Assembly (NCBI RefSeq): GCF_947488835.1
Contig: NZ_CANLBK010000001.1
Span: 1,612,001-1,676,000, forward strand
From: an uncultured Marinobacter sp.
GTDB taxonomy: Bacteria > Pseudomonadota > Gammaproteobacteria > Pseudomonadales > Oleiphilaceae
Reading direction: 5' to 3'
DNA: 64,000 nt
Positions 46,816 through 56,641 of the stretch are shown in pieces. Position numbers and translations under genes: made by a program. The first letter of the stretch is position 1. The number at the start of each line of letters is the position of its first letter. Under the pieces are notes generated by a model. The model was given only the letters and a program-made list of their open reading frames with translations, did no database searches and was not told the origin of the DNA.

Positions 46816-48500
46816 GGCGGCCCAACCTCGCAGGCAAGCACCAGCGCCCATAATTCCGAGAAATCATTCACCACCACATCGGGCTTGTCCGGATGCTTGT
46901 GGGTGCCCGGAAATATACGGTTCAACCAGGGCAGATCCCATTGTGCGCCGTTGAAGAATACGGAGGTCATACCCGCACGTTTGGCGGCAATCACATCGGT
47001 GGTGCTGTCACCCACGTACCAAACGCTGGGGTCGGGCGGGTAATCCAGCTTCTGCACCGCCAGCAGGAGTTGATCCGGATGGGGTTTGCGCAGAGGGGTG
47101 TCATCACCGCACACGTCCACATCAAACAGCTCCACCCAACCGGTGTCTTCAACTGCCGCCAGTTCATGCTCGAAAAACTCACGGTCTCGGTTGGTGATCA
47201 CCCCCACCTGAATATTCAGACGCCGCAAACCTTCCAGCACCGCCCGCACTTTCGCCTCAAAGGCTTTTACCGTGCCATAGTGATTGCGGTAATGGTGATT
47301 GAAGGCCTTGTGGGCGATCTGCTTTGCTTCCTGATCATCACCAAAAAGCACTTCAAAAATATCCGTACGGGAGATCTTTCGGTCGGCTTTAACCTTGGGA
47401 TGGAGCTTGGCAAACTCTCGCACATAGGCCACCAACCGAGCATCTTCCGGCGTTTTGCTGTCTTCAGGGGCAACCATGCGCGCCATCAGACCAAGCTTGT
47501 GAAAATCCGGGAACATGTCATCCACTGCGTGGTACATGGCGTCGAGGGTGTCTACAAGCGTGGCGTGCCAATCAAACAGTATCACTTCGGGCCGTATAAG
47601 CTTGACCACGGCCGGGTGCCAATCCGGTTCTATGCGAGGCTCGGGGCGAGCGGGCGGCGGGAAGGGGCCGGGGCGAACAATTGCCGGAGAACGCCGGAAC
47701 GTCTCCGGCTTACCCTGCTCGATCTGGTCAAGCAGATCCATCAGTTCTTCAAAGCTGTCCAGCACTGCAAGCGGCGCATCACGACGGGTAAACCAACTGC
47801 GAATCCGGTCCGCTTCCCACTGGGCGCCGTTATAAAACACACCTGAAATGCCTGCTCGATGCGCTGTCAGCATATCCACGTAGCTGTCGCCAAGGTACCA
47901 GGCGCGCTGGTCTGCGGGGAGGTTCAGCTTCTCAAGAATTGTGTTGATTATTTGGGGGTCAGGTTTGTATTCGGTGACATCATCGGCGCAAATCGCCACC
48001 TCGAACAGATCCTGCCAGCGCCCCTCATCAACGGTTTTCAATTCCTTATCAAAAAACTCCCGGTTTCTGTTGGTGGCCACCGCCAAACGAATGCCCATGG
48101 CTTTCAGGGCCGACAGGTACTCATAAGCTCCCGGTTGAAAGGGTCGAACCTGCCCGAAGAAACGCCGGTACGCTTGATTGTAGGCTTGGTGCGCAATCAG
48201 CTTGGCCGCTGTGTTGTCACCAAAGATGGCATTGAAGATGTCTGTTCTCGACACCCTGCGCTCCGCCAGAATTCGCGGGTGCAGGCGCCTGAAAATGCGT
48301 ATGTAGCGAACCAGCCTCGCATCGTCTTCGGTGCGGCACTGCTCTTCCGGCAGCAGCTGATCCACCAGCCCCAGTTCTTCCAGCTGCGGTAGCATCTCCT
48401 CCATGGCGCTGAACATAGCGTCGTGGGTGTCCACCAAGGTTCCGTGCCAATCCAGTATCAGCACCGAAGGAGCAGACAGGCGTTCACTCATGCGGTCCAT
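46812..48500 (-). CDS. Tandem-duplicated HAD-superfamily protein with DxH motif
   Basis: A 562-residue cytosolic protein made of two related HAD domains (about 12-255 and 305-545). Motif I is D17-W-H19-GT in the first and D310-W-H312-AT in the second, where hydrolases normally have DxD. Motif II (VATNRNREF, VITNRDREF), a motif III Lys region (EYKPDP, LRKPHP) and motif IV (YLGDSYVDM, YVGDSTTDV) are present in both. The linker is Pro-rich. The substrate is unknown, and loss of the second Asp may change the chemistry. ATG 48500 has AAGGA upstream. Confidence 0.82.
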   Translation of the reverse strand: MDRMSERLSAPSVLILDWHGTLVDTHDAMFSAMEEMLPQLEELGLVDQLLPEEQCRTEDDARLVRYIRIFRRLHPRILAERRVSRTDIFNAIFGDNTAAKLIAHQAYNQAYRRFFGQVRPFQPGAYEYLSALKAMGIRLAVATNRNREFFDKELKTVDEGRWQDLFEVAICADDVTEYKPDPQIINTILEKLNLPADQRAWYLGDSYVDMLTAHRAGISGVFYNGAQWEADRIRSWFTRRDAPLAVLDSFEELMDLLDQIEQGKPETFRRSPAIVRPGPFPPPARPEPRIEPDWHPAVVKLIRPEVILFDWHATLVDTLDAMYHAVDDMFPDFHKLGLMARMVAPEDSKTPEDARLVAYVREFAKLHPKVKADRKISRTDIFEVLFGDDQEAKQIAHKAFNHHYRNHYGTVKAFEAKVRAVLEGLRRLNIQVGVITNRDREFFEHELAAVEDTGWVELFDVDVCGDDTPLRKPHPDQLLLAVQKLDYPPDPSVWYVGDSTTDVIAAKRAGMTSVFFNGAQWDLPWLNRIFPGTHKHPDKPDVVVNDFSELWALVLACEVGPP

Positions 48501-48645
48501 AAACAGTCCTTGGGCATTTCAGAGGCCTATAGACAGATGCTATCCATCAGTTAGTTCACAAATGGTAGGGTTACCCTCTACCATAACCAAAACAGCCCCA
48601 CCCTGACACACGCCAGATCAATAATACTCAGGAAGTGCATATACG

Positions 48646-49113
48646 ATGAAAATCGGTGAGATATCCCAACACTCAGCCGTTGCCGTGGAAACCATCCGAT
48701 ACTACGAAAAGATCGGTTTGTTGCCGACACCGGAACGGGACGCTAGCGGCTACCGCGCTTATCGTAGAGCACACCTGGATCGACTCCTGTTTATAAAGCG
48801 CTGCCGCAATCTGGATATGGCTCAAGATGAAATACGCGAGTTAATCCGGCTTTCTGAAAACCCCGAAGCAGATTGCCAACAGGTGGATGAACTGCTGGCC
48901 AGCCATCTCAGCCATGTGCGGGAGCGACTCAAGGAGCTCACAAACCTCGAAAACACTCTGCAGCAATTGCAAAGGGCCTGCTCAGATGCGGGAACCGTGC
49001 AGGAGTGCGGCATTATGGGAGGGCTTAGCAGCGCTGACCTTGAACCCTCACCACGTAACGCTGGCGACCATGAGAACCATGTTCCCGGAACCCACAAGCC
49101 GGGGAAAAGCTAA
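48646..49113 (+). CDS. CadR/PbrR-type MerR regulator of heavy-metal export
   Basis: A 155-residue MerR protein. The helix-turn-helix is GEISQHSAVAVETIRYYEKIGLL. Metal-binding cysteines at 77, 112 and 121 are close to the CadR positions 77, 112 and 119, and the tail is His-containing (GDHENHVPGTH). It should sense Cd, Pb or Zn and activate the CDF gene downstream through the promoter at 49142-49172. Confidence 0.86.
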   Translation: MKIGEISQHSAVAVETIRYYEKIGLLPTPERDASGYRAYRRAHLDRLLFIKRCRNLDMAQDEIRELIRLSENPEADCQQVDELLASHLSHVRERLKELTNLENTLQQLQRACSDAGTVQECGIMGGLSSADLEPSPRNAGDHENHVPGTHKPGKS

Positions 49114-49141
49114 CGGTTTTATAAAGTGTGAGCTCAGGGGG

Positions 49142-49172
49142 TTGACTCTGTAGTAGCTATAGGGTTTTTAAT
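49142..49172 (+). promoter_or_regulatory. MerR-type promoter and operator of the CDF gene
   Basis: A -35 TTGACT (49142-49147) and a -10 TTTAAT (49167-49172) are separated by 19 bp, the elongated spacing of MerR-activated promoters. Between them lies a dyad ACTCTGTAG-TAG-CTATAGGGT, with arms matching at seven of nine positions, close to cadR/pbrR operators. Confidence 0.8.
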
Positions 49173-49201
49173 GCAAGCCTACCCATTCAAGGAGGTGTTT
49201 T

Positions 49202-49849
49202 ATGGCCTGCAGCTGCTCTGGCCCCGAACTGAAAACCCCTGGCACCGGCTTTCGTCGCGCGCTCTGGATTGCGCTCTGGGTGAACCTGGCCATGTTTTTC
49301 GTGGAAGGTGTTGCCAGCCTGACTTCTGGCTCTGTATCGCTAATGGCGGATGCCATCGACTTCTTCGGCGACAGCGCCAACTACATCCTGTCCCTTTGCG
49401 TTTTGAACATGGGCCTGCTCTGGCGCGGCCGTGCGGCGATGGTCAAAGGCATTACCATGACGGCTTTCGGTGCGATTGTCTGGGCTCGCGCTCTATGGGT
49501 CTTGCAGCAGGGCACCACGCCTGAGCCTTTAACCATGGGCTCGGTTGGCTTGTTGGCGCTGGTCGCTAACCTCTCTGTGGCACTTATTCTTTTCAAGTTT
49601 CGTGATGGTGATTCGGATATGCGCTCGGTTTGGCTGTGTAGCCGAAACGATGCCATCAGCAACCTGGCTGTAATGGCTGCTGCTTTGGGTGTGTTCGGAA
49701 CCGCCAGCGCCTGGCCAGACCTTGTGGTCGCCGCCATTATGGGCACTCTCGCAATCACCGCCGGCGTGAGCGTGGTGCGTCATGCCCGCCAGGACATTAC
49801 CAATGCAAAACAGGCTTCAGTGGCCGACGCCGCGCTGGAAGTCCGATAA
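49202..49849 (+). CDS. Cation diffusion facilitator (CDF) metal exporter, short form
   Basis: A 215-residue inner-membrane protein with six helices. A DAIDFFGDSANY motif in helix two and CSRNDAISNLAV in helix five form the transport site. The usual cytosolic C-terminal domain is missing, and the N-terminus has a CSC motif. An AAGGAGG precedes the ATG. It should expel Cd2+, Zn2+ or Pb2+ in exchange for H+. It is under the MerR-type promoter just upstream. Its 3' end overlaps the convergent lipoprotein gene by 33 bp. Confidence 0.85.
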   Translation: MACSCSGPELKTPGTGFRRALWIALWVNLAMFFVEGVASLTSGSVSLMADAIDFFGDSANYILSLCVLNMGLLWRGRAAMVKGITMTAFGAIVWARALWVLQQGTTPEPLTMGSVGLLALVANLSVALILFKFRDGDSDMRSVWLCSRNDAISNLAVMAAALGVFGTASAWPDLVVAAIMGTLAITAGVSVVRHARQDITNAKQASVADAALEVR

Positions 49850-50317
49850 CTCGTACTGGTACTCGTCGTCAGCAATCATTTGATGCCCGTCGTAATCGAT
49901 GTAGACGGGGAAACCGTAGCGGGGGTCGTAATCTACTGTTAGCCGGTGAACTTCCCCCTGCTCGGCCCGTTCGATGAATCTGAACAGACCGGGGACGGTC
50001 AGTCGCTCGACATCAAGTTGGCCTGGGTCCTGAATCGACTGTTCAAGCCCTGTTACGTCGACCAGTTTGCCGTCAGCCACCGTGACTCGGACAGGCTGGC
50101 GCAGATCCGCCGGACAGAAACAGGATTGCTGAACCGTTATCTGATAATCAACGATGCCTTTGTCGCTCCATAGCGCCTGAGCCTGAGCCAGCGTCTCAGG
50201 CGTATTTTCAGATTTTCCAGTAGAAGCATCGGATGCAGCTGTGCCACATCCGGAAAGCAACAAAGCCATCAAGAATACTGACACGGGTAGCGGTTTCGTT
50301 GACCACAACGCCATCAT
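49817..50317 (-). CDS. DUF6174-like lipoprotein
   Basis: A 166-residue lipoprotein with lipobox LLLSGCG at about residues 20-26. It carries the DUF6174-like pattern YQITVQQSCFCP and later DYDPRYGFPVYIDYD. The ATG at 50317 overlaps the stop of the metalloprotease gene (ATGA), so it is translationally coupled to it. Function unknown. Coupling to a surface protease suggests a shared envelope role. Confidence 0.78.
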   Translation of the reverse strand: MMALWSTKPLPVSVFLMALLLSGCGTAASDASTGKSENTPETLAQAQALWSDKGIVDYQITVQQSCFCPADLRQPVRVTVADGKLVDVTGLEQSIQDPGQLDVERLTVPGLFRFIERAEQGEVHRLTVDYDPRYGFPVYIDYDGHQMIADDEYQYELSDFQRGVGH

Positions 50318-51948
50318 TTTAACCGCGTCCGGCGAGCAGCTACCGCAAACACTCCCAACAGCAACCAAGCCAGATTGAAGGCTCCACCGCCGCCACTATC
50401 AGACCTGTAATTGCTATTCGTCGGTGCATCCGGTGCAGAAGGCTGGGTGTCTTCATTGCCTGGTTCTTCAGGCACAGCGGGTTCGTTTGGAGCAAGCGCT
50501 ATTCGGGTCATCAGCTCATCGTTCTGCGGTAGAATATCCTTCACCTCGCCGCTGTCGCTGATCAGGGTTGCGCTCTGTAGCAGGTTGAACGAGACACTGC
50601 TGCCAGCTTCAGCCTGAATACTGAGCCTGAGCCCAGATCTTGCTACTACTTCGGGGCAACGGAAGCCATCTGAGTTATCAGCCGGGCCCGTCAGACTACA
50701 TGCGTTACCGCCGAGACTAACGCCAACCAGGCGCCCTTCTCCCTTACCAACCACGCCGCCAACAGTAATGCGATCAGCCTTTTGCTGGCTGGCATCCTGG
50801 TAATCAACCTGAAAATTCGCCTGAAAAGAAGCCCCTTGTTTCACTTCTGAAGGGTTACCGCTGACTGCAGACAAAGAGACATCCGCCGGGAAGTTAAAAC
50901 ACTGTTCAATCACCCCAAGCGAGGAGATTTTTTGGGTCATTGAATCATAGGAACAACTTGAAAAGCTGCTCACATTGCTATTGACGCTCGGCCCCATAAT
51001 GAACTGACCGGACTCGCACGCCTCACCTTCCCCGCCCTGACCATCATGCCTCGCACCCAGGTTATGGCCAATCTCATGGGCAACCACCAATGCTGTGACA
51101 GTGTTGCTATTAAATGCATTGGTAACGCCTGTAGCATATCGACCAGTACCGCAGAGAGAGCCAACCCAGGCCATGCCGGCCGTGCTGCCATTGAAATCCC
51201 GGCCACTGACAAAGTGGAAAATGGAGCGATCACTTTTCAGAAAGCGGACAGCGCCCGCCGCGCGCTTGTCACTAACATCCGAGAGCAAATCACCAGCTTC
51301 TGTTGTTTCACTGAATACTCTGTCCTGAGCGCTATCGAGAAACGTCAGCGACAGCGTATCGAAAATAATACCGAGCTGGTCTTTGTAAAAGCCTTCCACC
51401 ATATTCAGAATCGCACCGGCCCGCGCTTCAGGTTTCGCAAAGCGCTCCTGAAACTGCTGATCAAACGCCAGCTCCAGTTCCAGCATCAGGCAAGCACCAT
51501 CAACCTTGTCTGTACAGAGCACATCGTAGTTTTCGGTTACGGCTCGAGCCATTGCGGGGCCAACCAGGCTTTCCGGCGTAATCATGGATTCGCCGTGAAG
51601 GTGGTTCACACCGCATTGCGGTGGCTCTTCGATGCGACTGAAGCTGAACGTGGCAGGCATATCGTTGCCGCCAATGGTGTGCATCCGCCCGAAGGCATAG
51701 GCCATGCCTTCCCAGCTATTATCCAGGAAAGAAACACGCACCCAGCTTTCCGGGTCTTCCGGAAAATAGCCTTCGTAATGTTCACCCTCATTGGACCCAA
51801 ATCGCAGGTTCCGCTTGAGATGTGCATCGTAGTTGTGGCCGTCGATCCACACCGGTTGAACCTTTCCGGTTTCGGCTACCGCAGGCATTGCCCACAAAAC
51901 GGACAGAAAAATGATGGATACAACACTGGGTATGAACCTGAAAATCAT
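50314..51948 (-). CDS. Secreted reprolysin-type zinc metalloprotease with GlyGly-CTERM tail
   Basis: A 544-residue protein. It has a signal peptide (residues 1-25), a propeptide-like region and a metzincin domain with HEIGHNLGARHD at 291-302, giving three His zinc ligands and the catalytic Glu. An IMGP Met-turn candidate follows. A low-complexity Pro-rich linker (NEPAVPEEPGNED) leads to the C-terminal signal SDSGGGG, then a helix and ARRTRLK. This tail is the GlyGly-CTERM type, cleaved by rhombosortase after type II secretion. The rhombosortase gene is adjacent and divergent. Confidence 0.86.
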   Translation of the reverse strand: MIFRFIPSVVSIIFLSVLWAMPAVAETGKVQPVWIDGHNYDAHLKRNLRFGSNEGEHYEGYFPEDPESWVRVSFLDNSWEGMAYAFGRMHTIGGNDMPATFSFSRIEEPPQCGVNHLHGESMITPESLVGPAMARAVTENYDVLCTDKVDGACLMLELELAFDQQFQERFAKPEARAGAILNMVEGFYKDQLGIIFDTLSLTFLDSAQDRVFSETTEAGDLLSDVSDKRAAGAVRFLKSDRSIFHFVSGRDFNGSTAGMAWVGSLCGTGRYATGVTNAFNSNTVTALVVAHEIGHNLGARHDGQGGEGEACESGQFIMGPSVNSNVSSFSSCSYDSMTQKISSLGVIEQCFNFPADVSLSAVSGNPSEVKQGASFQANFQVDYQDASQQKADRITVGGVVGKGEGRLVGVSLGGNACSLTGPADNSDGFRCPEVVARSGLRLSIQAEAGSSVSFNLLQSATLISDSGEVKDILPQNDELMTRIALAPNEPAVPEEPGNEDTQPSAPDAPTNSNYRSDSGGGGAFNLAWLLLGVFAVAARRTRLK

Positions 51949-52035
51949 GGTAAAACTCTACATTAGAAGGTTTTTTCGGAAATTTACCGAATATCGGGCC
52001 AGCCTGCCACGGAGGCTGCGTAACGTTATGTGTTT

Positions 52036-52644
52036 ATGACAACTGAGTCCCGAATTTCACCACTGCGCCATTGGCGACGGTTTGCCTTGCTGGCGATGGT
52101 TCTGGGTGCCTGCACATTCATGCCGCCAGCTCTGTTGGAATGGTCTCGCAGTGGCCTGGAGAGTTACGAATACTGGCGCTTGTTAACCGGCCACTGGGTT
52201 CATCTTGGCGCTGAGCATTTAGCGTTGAATCTTGCAGGTTTGGCAATTATCGGCTTGCTGTTCAGGCGGCACCCCCCTTTAACCGCCTGGGTTGCGTTCC
52301 TGCTCATCTCGCCGGTACTCATTTCACTGGGCCTCTTATGGCTCGTACCAGATCTGGCATGGTACCGAGGCTTTTCAGGCACCCTGCACGGGCTGCTGGT
52401 TTATACGGCATTCTTTAACCTCAGCACTGAGCGGCGATGGAGCCTTCTGGTGCTGGCGGTTGTATCGTTGAAACTGGCTCTGGAGAACCTCGTCTATGCG
52501 CAATCAGCTGAAAACTCTTTCATCGGTGGCCGCGTCATTCAGCAAGCTCATGGGCTAGGAGCCCTCACTGGGGCGCTCGCAGGGTTATTGCCGATCCTGG
52601 CAAGAAAGCTGTTCAGAAAGCCAGCGAAATCATCACCGGTATAA
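52036..52644 (+). CDS. Rhombosortase (rhomboid-family GlyGly-CTERM protease)
   Basis: A 202-residue rhomboid intramembrane protease with five to six helices. It has HLALNLAGL in helix two, the serine motif YRGFSGTLHG with S114, and the catalytic His in QAHGLGALTG at H172. The start is uncertain: ATG 52036 or GTG 52030, neither with a good ribosome site. Divergent from the GlyGly-CTERM metalloprotease, its likely substrate. Its 3' end overlaps the AEC carrier gene by 32 bp. Confidence 0.86.
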   Translation: MTTESRISPLRHWRRFALLAMVLGACTFMPPALLEWSRSGLESYEYWRLLTGHWVHLGAEHLALNLAGLAIIGLLFRRHPPLTAWVAFLLISPVLISLGLLWLVPDLAWYRGFSGTLHGLLVYTAFFNLSTERRWSLLVLAVVSLKLALENLVYAQSAENSFIGGRVIQQAHGLGALTGALAGLLPILARKLFRKPAKSSPV

Positions 52645-53530
52645 ACACCAGAGCAAACAACGTTGACAGCATAACCGTCCCCGCGGCCTGTCGCGGGGAC
52701 GTATCCAGCAAGGTGGCAATGACAACTGTGTTGGCGGCTATGGGGGTAATCGAGATCAGGAAAATAGCTTGATGGACGGCCGGCTCATAAATGCCTAAAA
52801 ACTGTGAGTCCAGCCACCAGAATACCGTTGCCAGTACCGGCCAGGCCACAAACTTGCCGAAAAACGCCAGCGCCGTAAACCGCATATTGCCCGCCAGCCC
52901 ACGAAAGCTGCTGATACTCATACCAATAATCATCATGCCCAGAATGCTGTAGGCACCGCGCAGGTTATCGAACAGCGGTACAAACACTTCAGGAATACCA
53001 ATTTCTGAAAGGTTAAGAACGACGGCGACCAGAAAGGCGTATACCGAGGGCAATTTGACGACGCGCAAAAGTGAATCTTTCAGATCATGCCGGCCCCGCG
53101 CTGCAAGGTAATACCCCACCGAACTTTCGAACAGGGTGACACCCAGCATGCACACGATATAGAGCGCCAGCCCTTCTTCGCCAAACAACAGCAGCGCCAC
53201 CGGTACGCCAAAATACCCCGTATTCCCCGAAGCGACACATAGGGGAATCATGCCGGCACTGCCATCGGTCAACACCCGCCTCGCCAACCTCAGGTGAGCG
53301 AGAGCAATCACCGTTGCAAACCCGAACACCAAAAATGGCAGGAGGATGACTTCCGGCGAAAGTGGTGCAGCCATCACGCCAGAGAACACCACGGAGGGCG
53401 TAACAATGTAAAGCATGATGCCCGCAATATGCTTGCCACTGGCCTCCAGATAACGGCCCGCCACCCATCCAAGAGCAACCGTTACGTATAGCGGAATCAG
53501 CTTGATAAACAACGCCAGTGCTGCGGCCAT
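52613..53530 (-). CDS. AEC (auxin efflux carrier) family transporter
   Basis: A 305-residue membrane protein with ten helices. VALGWVAGRYLE at the N-terminus, GYFGVPVALLLFGEEGL mid-protein and ITPIAANTVVIATLL near the C-terminus are family features. Bacterial members move malate/malonate-like acids or peptides. The substrate is unknown. It converges on the rhombosortase gene. Confidence 0.85.
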   Translation of the reverse strand: MAAALALFIKLIPLYVTVALGWVAGRYLEASGKHIAGIMLYIVTPSVVFSGVMAAPLSPEVILLPFLVFGFATVIALAHLRLARRVLTDGSAGMIPLCVASGNTGYFGVPVALLLFGEEGLALYIVCMLGVTLFESSVGYYLAARGRHDLKDSLLRVVKLPSVYAFLVAVVLNLSEIGIPEVFVPLFDNLRGAYSILGMMIIGMSISSFRGLAGNMRFTALAFFGKFVAWPVLATVFWWLDSQFLGIYEPAVHQAIFLISITPIAANTVVIATLLDTSPRQAAGTVMLSTLFALVFIPVMISLAF

Positions 53531-53578
53531 TATTTCTCCGGGTATTTGGGCAAAAAGCAGGGCGTGAAGTCTAACAGC

Positions 53579-53594
53579 TACCCATCAAGAGGTA
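53579..53594. promoter_or_regulatory. NarL 7-2-7 site upstream of norC
   Basis: TACCCAT-CA-AGAGGTA: both heptamers (TACCCAT and, on the other strand, TACCTCT) fit TACYYMT fully. The centre is 50 bp upstream of the Dnr box centre. Confidence 0.65.
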
Positions 53595-53629
53595 ACTCCC
53601 CTGCGCAGTGGTGTGATTTCTGTCTTTGC

Positions 53630-53643
53630 TTGATAATCGTCAA
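53630..53643. promoter_or_regulatory. Anr/Dnr box of the norCB promoter
   Basis: TTGATAATCGTCAA fits TTGAT-N4-RTCAA at every position. Centred about 80 bp before the norC ATG. Dnr activates norCB in Pseudomonas. Confidence 0.82.
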
Positions 53644-53663
53644 CAGTATTTCGGATACATCTT
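53641..53663. promoter_or_regulatory. Candidate NsrR operator in the norCB promoter
   Basis: A 23 bp 11-1-11 arrangement with left arm CAACAGTATTT and right arm GGATACATCTT. The right arm matches nine of eleven consensus positions, the left seven. It overlaps the last three bases of the Dnr box and runs towards the expected -10 (TATATC), so NsrR bound here would block polymerase. Confidence 0.5.
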
Positions 53664-53715
53664 TATATCCTAGTAATGCAGTCAGGTATTCCACAACGAC
53701 CAAGGAGAGAGACCA

Positions 53716-55594
<1,879 letters not shown>

Positions 55595-55660
55595 CCCCGT
55601 CATTCGCAAACTTGGCAGGGTCGGAACACATCTCCGGCTCTGCTTATTCGGAGCGCAATT

Positions 55661-56629
55661 GTGACCGTGCAGCAAGCAGACCCCAAGGACACTCTTCAGA
55701 GCAAGCGTTTGATCACTCGAACTGCGTTCTTCGGACTGTTCCTGCTGGCACCGGTTCTGAATATTTTCCGCTATGATTTAACGGAAACCCGGTTTGTATT
55801 GCTGGGGTTTCCGCTTTCTTTCAACCTGAATCTCAGCTGGGTGGTACAAAGTTCTCCTGTGGACATTGCCAGCCAGGTTCTGCTGTGGTTCATCCTCCCT
55901 GTTCTTGTGTTGGTTCCACTTGTGCTTTGGGTTGCCTGGAAATGGGGCCGCATATACTGCGGCTGGTTGTGCCCACATTTTTCTGTTGTGGAAACCATCA
56001 ACAATCTGATGACCCGCATTACCGGCCGCCCGACGCTCTGGGAAGCTCTTAAAAAAGGCCGGCGTGGCAAAGCTATACATTGGGCGGGTTTATCGATGGT
56101 GGCCGCCTTGATCGGTTTTTCCTGGGCCCTTGCCCTGCTCTCATATTTACTGCCACCCATTCCGTTATATTCGGACCTGGTTACGGGCAACCTGAACTTT
56201 TACCCAAGCATTTTCCTAGCTATAGCAACGACAGTTTTCACGCTCGACTTTCTGTTTGCCCGGCATCTTTTCTGCAAATACGGATGCGCCTTTGGCGTGG
56301 TGCAAAGCATCGCTTGGATGACCCATGGCCGTGGCCAACTGGTCACCTTTGACACGAAGCGTGCAGCCGCCTGCCGTGATTGCACCAAAGCCTGCGACGA
56401 GGCCTGCCCCATGCGGCTGCCCACCCGCAGCCACAAGCGGGCAAAGTTCTCCTGCACCCAATGCCTGCAATGCGTGAGTGCATGCCGCGAGGTGCAGAAA
56501 AACAACCCGGAAGGCAGCCTGCTGCACTGGCAGCCCGGTGAACCCAGCCGGCAGACCATCCTTATTCCTATTCACCAGCTAAACACCAATCACCAACCTG
56601 ACAAAAAACCCGCCAAACAGCGGGCTTAA
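55661..56629 (+). CDS. Membrane polyferredoxin of the CcoG/NapH/NosR type within the nor cluster
   Basis: A 322-residue protein with four to five helices. CGWLCPHFSVVE and CKYGCAFGVVQS are followed by a cytosolic-type ferredoxin region CRDCTKACDEACPMRLP and CTQCLQCVSACREVQ, enough for two [4Fe-4S] clusters. It lacks the C-terminal Ig-like domain of full CcoG. The start is GTG at 55661 with GGAG seven bases before. It sits between norB and norD (12 bp gap to norD), an unusual place. It may supply electrons or assist metal insertion for NorB. Confidence 0.82.
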   Translation: MTVQQADPKDTLQSKRLITRTAFFGLFLLAPVLNIFRYDLTETRFVLLGFPLSFNLNLSWVVQSSPVDIASQVLLWFILPVLVLVPLVLWVAWKWGRIYCGWLCPHFSVVETINNLMTRITGRPTLWEALKKGRRGKAIHWAGLSMVAALIGFSWALALLSYLLPPIPLYSDLVTGNLNFYPSIFLAIATTVFTLDFLFARHLFCKYGCAFGVVQSIAWMTHGRGQLVTFDTKRAAACRDCTKACDEACPMRLPTRSHKRAKFSCTQCLQCVSACREVQKNNPEGSLLHWQPGEPSRQTILIPIHQLNTNHQPDKKPAKQRA

Positions 56630-56641
56630 CAGGAGCTCGAA

